Positions 27,301-36,478 of a stretch of 64,000 nucleotides of DNA are shown in pieces (within the stretch, counting starts at the first letter, position 1; the number at the start of each line of letters is the position of its first letter). Position numbers and translations under genes: made by a program. The stretch spans positions 3,348,001-3,412,000 of the forward strand of contig OZ241334.1 in NCBI GenBank assembly GCA_965200035.1. Reading direction: 5' to 3'. Under the pieces are notes generated by a model. It ran no database searches. It was not told the DNA's origin and was given only the letters and a program-made list of their open reading frames with translations. This DNA comes from UBA1952 sp965200035. Its GTDB lineage: Bacteria > Bacteroidota > Bacteroidia > Chitinophagales > Chitinophagaceae.

Positions 27301-30300
27301 TATCACGAATGGAGGTGCAACACCATCTTATCAATGGAAGAAGAATGGAAGTAATACAGGGATAAATTCAGGCAGCTACAAGGATAGTACACTGACTACA
27401 GGTGACATGATCAGCTGCGAACTGACCAGCAGCTCATCTTGCGCGCTGCCGCAGAACGCAGTCAGCAATAGCATTGCTATGGCGGTAAATCCATTTGTGA
27501 CACCTTCTGTAACAATTGCGGCCTCACCATCAGATACTATCTGTGCAGGCACTCTGGTGACCTTTACCTCAACTGCCGTGAACGCCGGAATTTCGCCATC
27601 CTACCAATGGAAAAAGAATGGCTTGAATACAGGTGGCAACGCAGCCATTTATACAGATCAAGGCCTTCTGTCGAATGATGTGATTACCTGTGTTGTAACA
27701 TCTGCCAATGTATGCGCAGCCCAGCCTGCGGCTATAAGTAATACCGTCACCCTGAATGTAAGAGCGCTTCCGATAGTCAATGCAGGCGCAGATCAGACGG
27801 TATTGCGTGGCAGCAGCGTAACGCTTACTGCAACCGGCGGAGGCCATTATTTATGGAGTAACGGTGATACTTCCGCATCAACAATAGTTACACCGCTCAC
27901 TACCACAAACTATACAGTTGCAGCGACCAATGCTTACGGATGCAGTGCAACCGATACCATGAAGGTGAATGTCAACTTCAGCTCGCTGAGCCTCTCTGCT
28001 GGCAGCATCAATTTTGGAGATGTGGTCAGCAATACAACCAGCACAGCAACGATTACCATTACGAATAACGGCACGCTTACGGAGACGATTTCATCGGCAT
28101 TGGTCGGTACGCCTTTCAGTACCACGTTTACTGTCCAGACGATTACTCCCAACGCTTCAGTAGCTATTCCTGTAACCTTTACGCCATCTGCTTTGCTGCT
28201 TTATCAGCAAACGCTGGTCGCCCATACCAGTGTGGGAGACTTTAGCGTATTGCTCAGTGGCAGGGGCGTGAATGCTGTGCCATCCTGGAATATTTCACCT
28301 GCCATCTATGCTTTTGGCAATGTACCGGTCAATGATTCGCTGAGCCATACATTCACTATTGCCAATACCGGAAATGTACCGGTCAATATCAGCAGTATCA
28401 TCAGTAGCAATCCGGTATTTACCGCAAATGCATTTTCCAACAGCATTCCTGTAGGCGGACAAACAACGCTTGCTGTAAAGATGAAGCCGCTGGCCATTGC
28501 AGCCTATCCGGGTCAGGTAACCATTGCCGCAAATGGACTAACCTCATTAACACTGAATGTATCCGGAAACGGATATGTGCCGGGCTCATTGCCTGTGCTG
28601 CAGTTTGTAAGTGCATCGCCCTATAATGCCAATGCTGGCGTGGATATGAATGTAGCTCCGCCAAGAGCATTTACCTATCGCATCCTTTATAAGAACCTGG
28701 GCAATATTGCGCCGATGGCAGGGTATCCGAAAGTTGGCATAGACAGAAATGGAGATGGAGATTTCATGGATACAGATGAAGGCAGATACAGTATGAGCCA
28801 GGTTGGGAATGGTCATGACTGGATGAATGGCGAAGTATTTACCTACACACAAAATTTGCCGGCAGGCAGCGCTTACGGCTATCAGTTTTCTGCCAATGAT
28901 TCTCTGGGTAATACGGCAGTTGCTACCAACACCGTTTATGTAGCAGGTCCATTAGTGACTAATCAGGGGCTGGACTTAAGCATATATGCCAATGATATCA
29001 CCTTCAGCAATAACAATCCTGCGGTAGGGCAGCAGTTTACCGTGTCGGCGGTGGTACATAATAATTCGCCTTACAGCGCAAGCAATGTGCCGGTGCGTTT
29101 TTATAAAGACAGCGTGTTCCTTGCTGTTGCTACGCTTCCATACATTGGCCCGAACACGACGGCGACCATCACGCATAATTTTTCCTTTTCGCCTGATGGA
29201 TTTTATCCGATCAAGGTCTGGATAGACAGCGCTAATACGCTTGCAGAGGCCAATTCGCTTAATAATTATGCGATCCGTCCGGTCATTGTAGGTAATTTTT
29301 CTGTGCCTGGTACGATCAATATTGCCAGTGCGGCCAATACGCAATCCTGTCCTTCACCCGCCGTGAATATCAGCGGCACCGCCGTGTATAGCGGTCTGAA
29401 TCTGGCCGGCAATCCACCAGTGCTTGGCGCTACGGTGACGGTGCAGATTGTGAATGGACCTGCGCTTACCACCAATACCGTTACCGGCGGCAACTGGAGT
29501 GTGTACTACAGTGATTTCGGATGCGGTCAGAATCTGAATTATACGGTAACCGTTACCGATTATACGCTCGCCAATACTACAGGCACCGCTTCATTCAATG
29601 CTCCCTGCCAGAGCTGCGGCTCCGGAACAGGTGTTGAGTTTCCGGTCAATTATGCACAGGGCACACCATCTGGTTGTCTGCTGGAAAATACTCCATTCAG
29701 CTATGCGATCTCTTACCTGAATAACTGCAATCACGATACACTGCGCAATGACACCACTTATGTGTACGCAGACAATGTGCTCAAATACACACATACCAAT
29801 GCACGCATCAATCCATGCATCACAACTGCTTATAATGATGCGTTCAACCTGGCCGCAGGAAATCACATGCTGTTCTATACCAATGTTCACTACGACACTG
29901 CGGGCAGGCATGAAGCCACTTACAGCACGAACGTTAATATAGAGCCGGCATTAGCGGATCTGTCATTGGGAAATTTTACGCAGGCGGGCAGCACTTCATT
30001 TTCTGTACGGGATTATAACAATGTATGCGTCAATGCAGGGGTACACAAGGTTTTGCTGTACGATTCTACAGCAGGAAATCAACAAATGCTGCTCGACTCA
30101 TTTGCGGTGAACAGTATCTCAGGACAGAGCTACCAGCAGTGGAATTACAGTAATCCGGCGTTGCAGACGGGCTATCATTATCTGAGATTGGTAACAGATT
30201 CCTATCATACAATCAATGAGCGGAACGAGCTGAATAATGAGCTGAACGCCTTGCTGTATGTGCCTTTTCCTGAGCTGACCGTGAGCAATGTAGTGGCTTC

Positions 30301-33193
30301 GACGTCCAATCTTGCAGCAGGTGCACAGGTCAATTTCTTGGCGACCATCCATAATACAGGAAGCTCTACCGGTGCTTTTAAAGTTCAGTTTTATGCGGGT
30401 GGATTGCCCATAGGCGGACGAACCTCTGTATCCGGCCTTGCTTCAGGCACAACTGCAATAGTATTATCCAACGTATTTACAATGCCTGCAGGCAATTGTC
30501 CGATCAATGTTGTGGCAGTAGCAGATGCAGATCACGTAATCGCAGAGCTTTCAGAAAATAACAATGCTGATTCGCTCAATCTGGGTGCTGATATTATCAG
30601 CGGTGTAACGTGTAGTGGTGCCGGCTCATCCTGCAATCCGTATGTGGTAGCGAAAAGCATCAGCAATCATTTTGCCACCACAGTAAGCAATACCGGTATC
30701 CGCGACGCAGGGCAAATGGCGGTGAAATTTGATCTCGGAGGCATCATGATTGGTACAGATAACCTGACCGGAATTGCTGCGCAAAGCAGCGTGGTTACTG
30801 GTGTGGACTATACCTTCAATAATGCCGGAAACTATGTGATTCATGTGTTCCCGGATACTGCCAATGCAATCTGTGAAACATCAGAAGCCAATAATGCAGG
30901 CGCTATCTATGTAAATGTAGTAGAGGGATTGCCCGATCTGGAAATCCTGTCGCAGCACATTTCTCCGAGCAACCTGAATCCCAATCCTAATCAATCCATC
31001 ACTGTAGTCGCTTCCGTATTCAATAAAGGAACGCAGAAGTCGAAGCCCGGAGTGATCCGCTTTCTGGTAGATCATGTACAGCTTGGCGCAGATGTGCCGA
31101 TAGATACGCTGTATCCGGGCAGGGATACTTCGGTAATCACAACGGTTACGTATTCATCGCCAACAGTTGGCCCTAAGATCATTGAAGTGATAGCAGATGC
31201 CACGAATACCAATACAGAGCTGCGGGAAAATAATAATGCAGCAACGAGAGCCATTATTGTAGGAGGCGCGCCCGACTTTGCGCGCAGTCTTCATGAAGCA
31301 ATTACGTTCTCTAAAAATGGCTTCCGGAAAGGACAGAACATCGATATCCGCAACTACATCCGCAATTATGGAGGCGACAGCGGCTCAGCCTGGCTGAAGT
31401 ATTATATCGTCAATGACCTGGGAGAAAAATCGCTGCTCGATAGTGTGCGCTTTACCCTGCATTCCAATGACAGCGCGGTAATTGCAAAATCATGGAGCGT
31501 GAATATGGCCGGGCACGGACGTGTGATTACTGAAATAGCCTATAGCAATCCGCAGGAATTTAACGAGTTCAATAATACAGATAGCGTTGACTTCATAGCT
31601 GGTCCTGAGCTGAATGTTACTGCATTAAATGCAACCAGCAATGCCATCTGCGAGTACAGCCAATTGAATATCGGTTACAGCATTCATAAAGATGCGCAGA
31701 CTGTTGCCCTCAAATGGTATCGCAGTGGATTATACACCGGCGATTCTTCGGCCAGCAGCTATATCAAAAACAATGTGGCGCTGAGCGATTCCGGAAATTA
31801 TCAGTTGTATGTCACCGATTCTTTTGGTACAGAGCTTTCGCCGATGAAGCATATCATCGTTGACCCGGTGCTTATTCCTACCGTGTCCATAGCCGCAAAG
31901 CCTGGTAATGTAATCTGTAAAGGCAATTGGGTGAAATTCGCTGCAACGCCGGTGAATGGCGGTCCTGCACCTGCTTATCAGTGGAAGAAGAATGGCGTGA
32001 ATATTGGCGCCAACAAAAGCATCTTTATCGATACCGCAGTCAGCAACAATGATCAGATCATGTGTGTAATGGTGAGTAATGAGACCTGTACTTCCACAGC
32101 GCCGGTAAGCAGCAGTACCATTCAGATGACCGTAAACGGGCTGAGCAATAATCTGGCTTCCAACAATGCATCGCAGACCAATGACAATGATTCCGGCATG
32201 TACTTTAACTACACCGACAACAACTGTCAGCTCATCGTCACGGTAAGCACCGATTCATTGCACGATCTCGGCATCACCACTGCTACCACCAATATCGATG
32301 CGCAGTTCTACGGCTTCGTACAGCGTTCGGTAGAGATCACACCGACCAATAATCTGCCGGCTACCGTCAGGCTCTACTTTACCCAGGCAGAATTCAATGC
32401 GTACAATACAGCGGTTGGTACAGGTCATGTGAAGCTACCGGTAAACAGCAGTGATCCTGCGGTGAATAATATCGTTATTTATCAGTACCACGGCCTGCCA
32501 TCGGCAGGTACAACTGGCCCCGGCGGTCGCTATGATGCTTCCAACGTTTCTGTAATTGCATCTGCGTCTATCACGAAAACCTGGAATGCCGCATCGGGCT
32601 ATTGGGAGATCAGCTTCCCGGTCAATGGCTTCTCCGGACACTTCCTGAAAGCGCAAAACATTGTACCGCTGACCATCAGCATAGGCGATATAGCTGCTGC
32701 GAATAAAGGCGCGATCAATGAAGTGCACTGGCAAACGCTGAACGAAATAAACGGGGATTACTTTGAGCTGGAGCGTAGCGCTGATGCGAAGAATTTTGCT
32801 AAGATCGCACGTATCAGCATGAATGGTACGCCAGCCGCTTACATATACATGGATAATGAAGCATTGACCGGAATGAATTATTACCGCCTGAAAATGTATG
32901 AACGCAATGGTCAGTTTGTGATGAGTAAAACAGTCAGTGCTTCAGTAATGCAGGGAGCATTTGCGATGGAAGTATTCCCTAATCCTGCCAGAACGAACAT
33001 CCGTGTAACGCTGCACGATGCAGTCGCCAATGGAAAAATTATGCTTACAGATATCACCGGCAATACGATCCGTACAATGAATGCTACCGGCAATGTTCTC
33101 ACCTTGGATTTGTCCGAATTAGCATCCGGTATCTACTTCGTCAGATACATGGATGACCTGCATAACCAAACGACACGCATCACCAAAGAATAA
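24305..33193 (+). CDS. Giant multidomain T9SS surface protein (2962 residues)
   Basis: A signal peptide ends near CSAGRLAAQ. In order: four repeats opening (S/A)EY(F/Y)(F/V)D(A/T)(D/E)PGxG (about 33-330); a LamG/concanavalin-type domain (about 331-530, FDGNDDYGTAAFAQ); five Ig-like units of about 91 residues (698-1150, each with YQWKKNG); a PKD-like unit; two ASH-type domains (about 1220-1430, INFGDVVSN and YAFGNVPVND); several CARDB-like adhesion domains (about 1550-2440); one more Ig unit near 2520; and a C-terminal sorting domain with FPNPARTNIRV. It is probably an exported adhesin or matrix protein. It ends before a terminator. Confidence 0.9.
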   Translation: MRSIFTLLRALLCCLVVACSAGRLAAQVSSFEYFFDADPGLGNGISVNSGFTAGQMVDFNMSIPLNGLQAGFHQCFFRAKSANGQWGLCQSRAVYVTSVATGNGDIVASEYFFDADPGVGHATSLAIASGSAINQNVVIPVTGLQPGFHQLYVRVKNTGGTWGYYQSRAVYISTVSNGNGDIAGAEYFFDTEPGVGHGTALSLAAGNPVQNVMIPVGSLAAGFHQLYVRIRNTSNSWSHYQTRSFVVASAANTANRKIAGAEYYVDTDPGVGRAMPVVINPPADNINQTFTLPVAGTITEGAHQLVIRVKNEQGLWSLFQTKDFIVKGKKPGSGYAVSFDGNDDYGTAAFAQDGAANTFTYEVWVNPGSSVIQMVSPANSGITGTSGQHYIIYPSSAGSSNNAGFGLSVGANGIQVFEHATNYLPALLSWNHPVNGWTHIAVVYDQKQPSLYVNGVLAATGLTSTRDSVFATTEKTVTIGGGTYGKYDGRIDELRIWNTALSANDIRSWMCKKLKPGHPQFSNLAGSFNFDEGSGPEAYDDYRSGKITFLNGPSFALSGAPLGDVSVNSYSGAAATASLSNPVRGDVFTATLNNGSADGIQLYCVTDTPNHKAGTTCLGGNNGYFGVFAVNDPNAGYQASYNYTGLPMAGFNESQLKIYTRTDNAATPWTNDTITVDTAANTAAITGNQRGEYIVSNAIVSPTIAITAAPATTVCPGMPVMFTTAILNGGDSPVYQWKKNGNPVTGATASAYTDSTLANGDLIACELVSNSACVSPASATSAAFTASVSNSLTASVSVAASPGSDVCAGTQVTFTATPVNGGAAPVYQWKINGIASGGNASTYTSNSFSNGDVVTCAMSTNAPCAGPAMVTGAAVTMNITPVVTPTITITSGSGAAICNGVPVTFMASVQNGGATPVYQWRKNNQNVGVNSNAYTDSALSNQDIITCQLSSNALCGNPVNVTSNGIAMLVNSSAAPAIAIINNTGNTICAGTVVTFNAAITNGGATPSYQWKKNGSNTGINSGSYKDSTLTTGDMISCELTSSSSCALPQNAVSNSIAMAVNPFVTPSVTIAASPSDTICAGTLVTFTSTAVNAGISPSYQWKKNGLNTGGNAAIYTDQGLLSNDVITCVVTSANVCAAQPAAISNTVTLNVRALPIVNAGADQTVLRGSSVTLTATGGGHYLWSNGDTSASTIVTPLTTTNYTVAATNAYGCSATDTMKVNVNFSSLSLSAGSINFGDVVSNTTSTATITITNNGTLTETISSALVGTPFSTTFTVQTITPNASVAIPVTFTPSALLLYQQTLVAHTSVGDFSVLLSGRGVNAVPSWNISPAIYAFGNVPVNDSLSHTFTIANTGNVPVNISSIISSNPVFTANAFSNSIPVGGQTTLAVKMKPLAIAAYPGQVTIAANGLTSLTLNVSGNGYVPGSLPVLQFVSASPYNANAGVDMNVAPPRAFTYRILYKNLGNIAPMAGYPKVGIDRNGDGDFMDTDEGRYSMSQVGNGHDWMNGEVFTYTQNLPAGSAYGYQFSANDSLGNTAVATNTVYVAGPLVTNQGLDLSIYANDITFSNNNPAVGQQFTVSAVVHNNSPYSASNVPVRFYKDSVFLAVATLPYIGPNTTATITHNFSFSPDGFYPIKVWIDSANTLAEANSLNNYAIRPVIVGNFSVPGTINIASAANTQSCPSPAVNISGTAVYSGLNLAGNPPVLGATVTVQIVNGPALTTNTVTGGNWSVYYSDFGCGQNLNYTVTVTDYTLANTTGTASFNAPCQSCGSGTGVEFPVNYAQGTPSGCLLENTPFSYAISYLNNCNHDTLRNDTTYVYADNVLKYTHTNARINPCITTAYNDAFNLAAGNHMLFYTNVHYDTAGRHEATYSTNVNIEPALADLSLGNFTQAGSTSFSVRDYNNVCVNAGVHKVLLYDSTAGNQQMLLDSFAVNSISGQSYQQWNYSNPALQTGYHYLRLVTDSYHTINERNELNNELNALLYVPFPELTVSNVVASTSNLAAGAQVNFLATIHNTGSSTGAFKVQFYAGGLPIGGRTSVSGLASGTTAIVLSNVFTMPAGNCPINVVAVADADHVIAELSENNNADSLNLGADIISGVTCSGAGSSCNPYVVAKSISNHFATTVSNTGIRDAGQMAVKFDLGGIMIGTDNLTGIAAQSSVVTGVDYTFNNAGNYVIHVFPDTANAICETSEANNAGAIYVNVVEGLPDLEILSQHISPSNLNPNPNQSITVVASVFNKGTQKSKPGVIRFLVDHVQLGADVPIDTLYPGRDTSVITTVTYSSPTVGPKIIEVIADATNTNTELRENNNAATRAIIVGGAPDFARSLHEAITFSKNGFRKGQNIDIRNYIRNYGGDSGSAWLKYYIVNDLGEKSLLDSVRFTLHSNDSAVIAKSWSVNMAGHGRVITEIAYSNPQEFNEFNNTDSVDFIAGPELNVTALNATSNAICEYSQLNIGYSIHKDAQTVALKWYRSGLYTGDSSASSYIKNNVALSDSGNYQLYVTDSFGTELSPMKHIIVDPVLIPTVSIAAKPGNVICKGNWVKFAATPVNGGPAPAYQWKKNGVNIGANKSIFIDTAVSNNDQIMCVMVSNETCTSTAPVSSSTIQMTVNGLSNNLASNNASQTNDNDSGMYFNYTDNNCQLIVTVSTDSLHDLGITTATTNIDAQFYGFVQRSVEITPTNNLPATVRLYFTQAEFNAYNTAVGTGHVKLPVNSSDPAVNNIVIYQYHGLPSAGTTGPGGRYDASNVSVIASASITKTWNAASGYWEISFPVNGFSGHFLKAQNIVPLTISIGDIAAANKGAINEVHWQTLNEINGDYFELERSADAKNFAKIARISMNGTPAAYIYMDNEALTGMNYYRLKMYERNGQFVMSKTVSASVMQGAFAMEVFPNPARTNIRVTLHDAVANGKIMLTDITGNTIRTMNATGNVLTLDLSELASGIYFVRYMDDLHNQTTRITKE

Positions 33194-33220
33194 GACCAAA
33201 ACCACCATTGCCCCTGTTAA

Positions 33221-33248
33221 AGCAGTAGTCGGAAGACTGCTGCTTTTT
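33221..33248 (+). terminator. Terminator of the giant surface-protein gene
   Basis: AGCAGTAGTC and GACTGCTGCT pair around a GGAA loop with one G-U wobble, followed by a T-run. It lies 28 bp after the stop codon. Confidence 0.85.
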
Positions 33249-33282
33249 GTCTTTATCAATAAATACCAGCAAGCTATAAATG

Positions 33283-33311
33283 AAAAAAGGTTCCAGTAAA
33301 ACTGGAACCTT
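33283..33311 (-). terminator. Terminator downstream of tRNA-Arg
   Basis: On the minus strand AAGGTTCCAG, a TTTTA loop and CTGGAACC are followed by TTTTTT. It lies about 10 bp past the tRNA 3' end. Confidence 0.85.
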
Positions 33312-33321
33312 GTAATTTTCG

Positions 33322-33395
33322 TGACCTCGTCAGGATTCAAACCTGAAACCTTCTCATCCGTAGTGAGATGCTCTATTCAGTTGAGCTACGAAGCC
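33322..33395 (-). tRNA. tRNA-Arg (anticodon ACG)
   Basis: 74 nt on the minus strand fold as a cloverleaf. The acceptor stem is GGCTTCG with CGAGGTC (two G-U pairs), the D stem GCTC/GAGC, and the anticodon stem TCTCA/TGAGA with loop CTACGGA giving ACG. The T arm is TCAGG, loop TTTGAAT, CCTGA. Discriminator A; CCA is not encoded. A34 would be edited to inosine by TadA to read CGU, CGC and CGA. Confidence 0.92.
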
Positions 33396-33493
33396 ATTTC
33401 CCGATTGGGATTGCAAAGATAAGCACGTTTTTGAAAACAGCAAATCATTTTTTCAGAACTTTGCGCTGCTTCAATTTTTCAATCCTCACGTAA

Positions 33494-33967
33494 ATGCATA
33501 TTGAGATATGGTCGGTCGGTAAAGCCAATGAACCTTTTATGGACCCGGCTATTCAGCATTACTTACAGAAAATAAAGCTCTACAATCCGGTGGAGCTGGT
33601 GATTCTGCAACCATCAAAAAAAAACATCTCTACGGATGCGGCGCGCAACAAGCAGGCAGAGGAAGAGGTGATTCTGAAACGCCTGCAACCCCATCATCAT
33701 TTAATATTGCTTGATGAGCGGGGCAAGATGCTGGACTCAAAAGAATGGGCCGGCCGCTTTCAACATTGTATGAACAATGGTGTAAAAACACTTGTGATCC
33801 TGATTGGCGGCGCTTTCGGCGTTACAGATGCGGTGAAGCATGCTGCCAGAGAAACCTGGTCGTTGTCGAAGCTGGTCTTTCCTCATCAGCTGGTAAGGCT
33901 TGTTGTGGCAGAGCAGGTGTACCGCTCCTTCAGTATCCTAAACAATTCTCCCTACCATCACGTATAA
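33494..33967 (+). CDS. rlmH: 23S rRNA pseudouridine-1915 N3-methyltransferase
   Basis: 157 residues, full family length. RlmH is a SPOUT-class methyltransferase that methylates pseudouridine 1915 in helix 69 of 23S rRNA on 70S ribosomes. Visible motifs: N-terminal IEIWSVGKANEPF, LILLDERGKMLDSKEWA, the SAM-binding knot VILIGGAFGVTDAV and C-terminal LVRLVVAEQVYRSFSILNN, ending PYHHV. It starts about 100 bp from the divergent tRNA-Arg gene and is followed 19 bp later by the rhomboid gene. Confidence 0.95.
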   Translation: MHIEIWSVGKANEPFMDPAIQHYLQKIKLYNPVELVILQPSKKNISTDAARNKQAEEEVILKRLQPHHHLILLDERGKMLDSKEWAGRFQHCMNNGVKTLVILIGGAFGVTDAVKHAARETWSLSKLVFPHQLVRLVVAEQVYRSFSILNNSPYHHV

Positions 33968-33986
33968 ACAGGGTACATTCGCTGCT

Positions 33987-34601
33987 ATGAGTTTCGGGCA
34001 TTTTACAATTGCGCTGGTGCTGATCACGGTGCTTATTTCCATACCAGCCATGAGCGATGAACGGCTGGTCAATAAGCTGATTCTGTGGCCGCGCCGTATG
34101 GATAAACCAAATGAATACTACCGCCTGCTGACTTCCGGCTTCATCCATGCAGACTGGGGACATCTGTTCTTCAACATGTTTACCCTGCTGTTTATTGGAT
34201 CTAATGTGGAGCAGCTTTTTAGCATTGTGAGTAATCCTTGGCTGTATATAGCAATGTATTTATCCGGAATTGTGGTTGCTTCTCTGCCTTCTTTTATCAA
34301 GCATAAGAACAATCCTTATTACCGTTCTTTAGGCGCATCGGGCGGGGTAGCGGCTGTGCTTTTTTCTTCTGTTTATTTTGCGCCCTGGGCAAAGCTGTAC
34401 ATCTATTTCTTTAAAATGCCGAGTATTGTGTTTGGAGTGCTTTACCTCATCTACTCAGCGTATATGTCGCGCAAAGGACAGGGAAATATTAACCACGACG
34501 CTCACTTCTTTGGAGCTGTTTATGGGTTGCTGTTCACCTTCGCCATAGACCCTACGCACGGGCAGCTTTTCTTACAGCAGATCATGCATCCATCTATGTA
34601 A
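33987..34601 (+). CDS. Rhomboid-family intramembrane serine protease
   Basis: 204 residues with six predicted membrane helices. The catalytic pair is present: GASGG (S118) and HDAHFFG (H173). The early HADWGHLFFNM matches the HxxxxHxxxN segment of rhomboids. Rhomboids cut membrane proteins within the bilayer; the substrate is unknown. It sits between rlmH and the convergent tilS (2-bp gap between stops). Confidence 0.92.
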   Translation: MSFGHFTIALVLITVLISIPAMSDERLVNKLILWPRRMDKPNEYYRLLTSGFIHADWGHLFFNMFTLLFIGSNVEQLFSIVSNPWLYIAMYLSGIVVASLPSFIKHKNNPYYRSLGASGGVAAVLFSSVYFAPWAKLYIYFFKMPSIVFGVLYLIYSAYMSRKGQGNINHDAHFFGAVYGLLFTFAIDPTHGQLFLQQIMHPSM

Positions 34602-34603
34602 TT

Positions 34604-35944
34604 TTAGTGGGATAATACCGGGCTCATTTTTATTTTGAGGATGCTTCCGGTGGTTGATTTTACCTTGAACCGCTCATCCATTCTCATGCCGCATACCCAT
34701 ACGATGCGCTTATTGCTTTCCAGCACCCAGATTTTTTCTTTTTCATGCACCGGCAGCTTTTGATCAATGAAATAACGGCTCAGCTTTTTCTTCTTCATGC
34801 CCATTCCAAAAGGATAGAAATAGTCGCCGGTTTTCCAGCGGCGCAGTAGCAACGGTGCTTCCAGCTTAGACATATCCAGGTAAGCTATAGAAGCATCTGC
34901 ATCCAACTGCTTCGGTGGTTCATTCAATTCAGAAAAGTGAAAATGATGATCCGAAGTAGCTATATCATTCTTCAAATCGTTAATCAGAATAAAATCAGCT
35001 TGCTCCGGTTTAGTAGTGGTGACGATCAAAAAATCACGGTTGCGGATAATCCGGTGTGTAAGTGAGGTGAGGTAACGGCCGCTTTCTGCAACCAGTAAGT
35101 CTGTAATAAAAGGAATCTGCTGTGTGATAAAGCCAAATTCATGAAACAGCTCATAGCAGATCGTATTCAACGGCTCACGATTTATGAGCAGCTTTACAGG
35201 TACATAATAATCTGCGCCGCGCTTTTGTAAAAGCTTATTACGCTCCAGCTTAATTGCATTATCATAGATCATTTCAGCCTCGCTGATGCGCTGGCTGGTT
35301 TCCATCATACGCTTTGCTGTACCGGGCATCTGCTCTTCCAATATTGGCAGCACCTGATGACGGATAGCATTGCGCAGATAATAATCGCCGCTGTTGGAGC
35401 TGTCTTCACGGTAAGCTATTTGATTTGTCGCCGCATACTGTTGCAAAATTTTCCGGTCAGCAAATAATAATGGACGCAGCACATAGCCATTCTTCGCAGG
35501 AATGCCATGCAGTCCGGCAATACCCGTGCCGCGCATGAGATTGATCAGCATAGTCTCGGCATTATCATCTGCATGATGGGCAGTGCAAATGGCTGTAAAA
35601 TGATAGGCAGTTCTGACTGCTTCAAACCATTTATAACGCAGGTTACGGGCAGTTTCCTGAATGCCTGTACCCATTTCTTCAGCCTCCTTTGCTGTATCAA
35701 AATGAGCTACGAAAAACCGGACTTGCCGGTCATCGCACCAGCGCTTCACAAAGTCCTCGTCGCCATCGGATTCATCCTCGCGCAGCCCGAAATTGCAGTG
35801 CGCTACCGCAAGTTCAATGCCTGCATCAAAGAACAGATGTGCCATTGCCATAGAATCGAGGCCTCCGCTCACAGCAAGCAATGCCGCTCCATTCGCAGGT
35901 TTCAGCTTTTGCCAGGATTGCCTGAATGTTTCTGTTAGATTCAT
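34604..35944 (-). CDS. tilS: tRNA(Ile)-lysidine synthase
   Basis: 446 residues from the ATG at 35944 (the frame continues to a TTG at 35950). TilS attaches lysine to C34 of tRNA-Ile(CAU), using ATP, so that it reads AUA. The PP-loop motif AVSGGLDSMAMAHL is at about 24-37; CTAHHADDNAETMLINLMRG and REDSSN follow, then substrate-binding C-terminal domains (FYPFGMGMKKKKLSRYFID). It follows the TPR gene by 6 bp, so the two are co-transcribed. Confidence 0.95.
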   Translation of the reverse strand: MNLTETFRQSWQKLKPANGAALLAVSGGLDSMAMAHLFFDAGIELAVAHCNFGLREDESDGDEDFVKRWCDDRQVRFFVAHFDTAKEAEEMGTGIQETARNLRYKWFEAVRTAYHFTAICTAHHADDNAETMLINLMRGTGIAGLHGIPAKNGYVLRPLLFADRKILQQYAATNQIAYREDSSNSGDYYLRNAIRHQVLPILEEQMPGTAKRMMETSQRISEAEMIYDNAIKLERNKLLQKRGADYYVPVKLLINREPLNTICYELFHEFGFITQQIPFITDLLVAESGRYLTSLTHRIIRNRDFLIVTTTKPEQADFILINDLKNDIATSDHHFHFSELNEPPKQLDADASIAYLDMSKLEAPLLLRRWKTGDYFYPFGMGMKKKKLSRYFIDQKLPVHEKEKIWVLESNKRIVWVCGMRMDERFKVKSTTGSILKIKMSPVLSH

Positions 35945-35950
35945 GAACAA

Positions 35951-36262
35951 TTAATAAGCAAGGTCTTCATAAGCGGCCTGCAGCTCATTGTAAGTATGGT
36001 TGTCTTTAGCTGTTTTGGTAATAGCCATGCCCTGTTCGTAAATACGAATAGCATCCTCCTGATTACCCGCACGCTCCAGCAGCTTGCCTAAATGATAATA
36101 GGTAGCTACATAATCTTTATCGTTACGAAGATTTTGCTCAAAATAAGCCCGGGCAGTAGCATCATCCTCCAGCTTCACATATTCAAGCGCCAGCGCGTGA
36201 TTGAGAAATGAATCTGAAGGCGATTGCTCCAGAAATTTTTTGAGCTGTTCAATGCGGTCCAT
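35951..36262 (-). CDS. Small TPR-repeat protein
   Basis: 103 residues from the ATG at 36262. It has two to three tetratricopeptide-like helix pairs (SFLNHALALEYVKLEDDATA, ATYYHLGKLLERAGNQEDAI, YNELQAAYEDL) and no signal peptide or membrane segment, so it is a probable cytoplasmic protein-interaction module. Immediately upstream of tilS in the same operon. Partner unknown. Confidence 0.8.
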   Translation of the reverse strand: MDRIEQLKKFLEQSPSDSFLNHALALEYVKLEDDATARAYFEQNLRNDKDYVATYYHLGKLLERAGNQEDAIRIYEQGMAITKTAKDNHTYNELQAAYEDLAY

Positions 36263-36323
36263 GGGAAAAATTAAAGATTGAAATAAAAACAATTGCATCG
36301 GGAAGTATGCGCATGGATTTCCT

Positions 36324-36331
36324 TACATTTG
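36324..36331 (+). promoter_or_regulatory. TAnnTTTG promoter with long leader before the PNGase F-like gene
   Basis: TACATTTG is an exact -7 match, about 148 bp before the ATG at 36479. The leader contains the hairpin ATTGCCC-TTC-GGGCAAT at about 36367-36383 and a 13-codon open frame starting MKFRYC at 36354. Confidence 0.45.
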
Positions 36332-36478
36332 TTCATCCCGCAAATCAGATTGTATGAAGTTCAGGTATTGCCCTTCGGGCAATGCATTTTGCTGATTATG
36401 CAGGAGCCGAAAACATGCTGCAAAGAAAGCACCGCATGATTTGTTAACCAAATTAAGTCAACTCAGTAACAACCGTCA

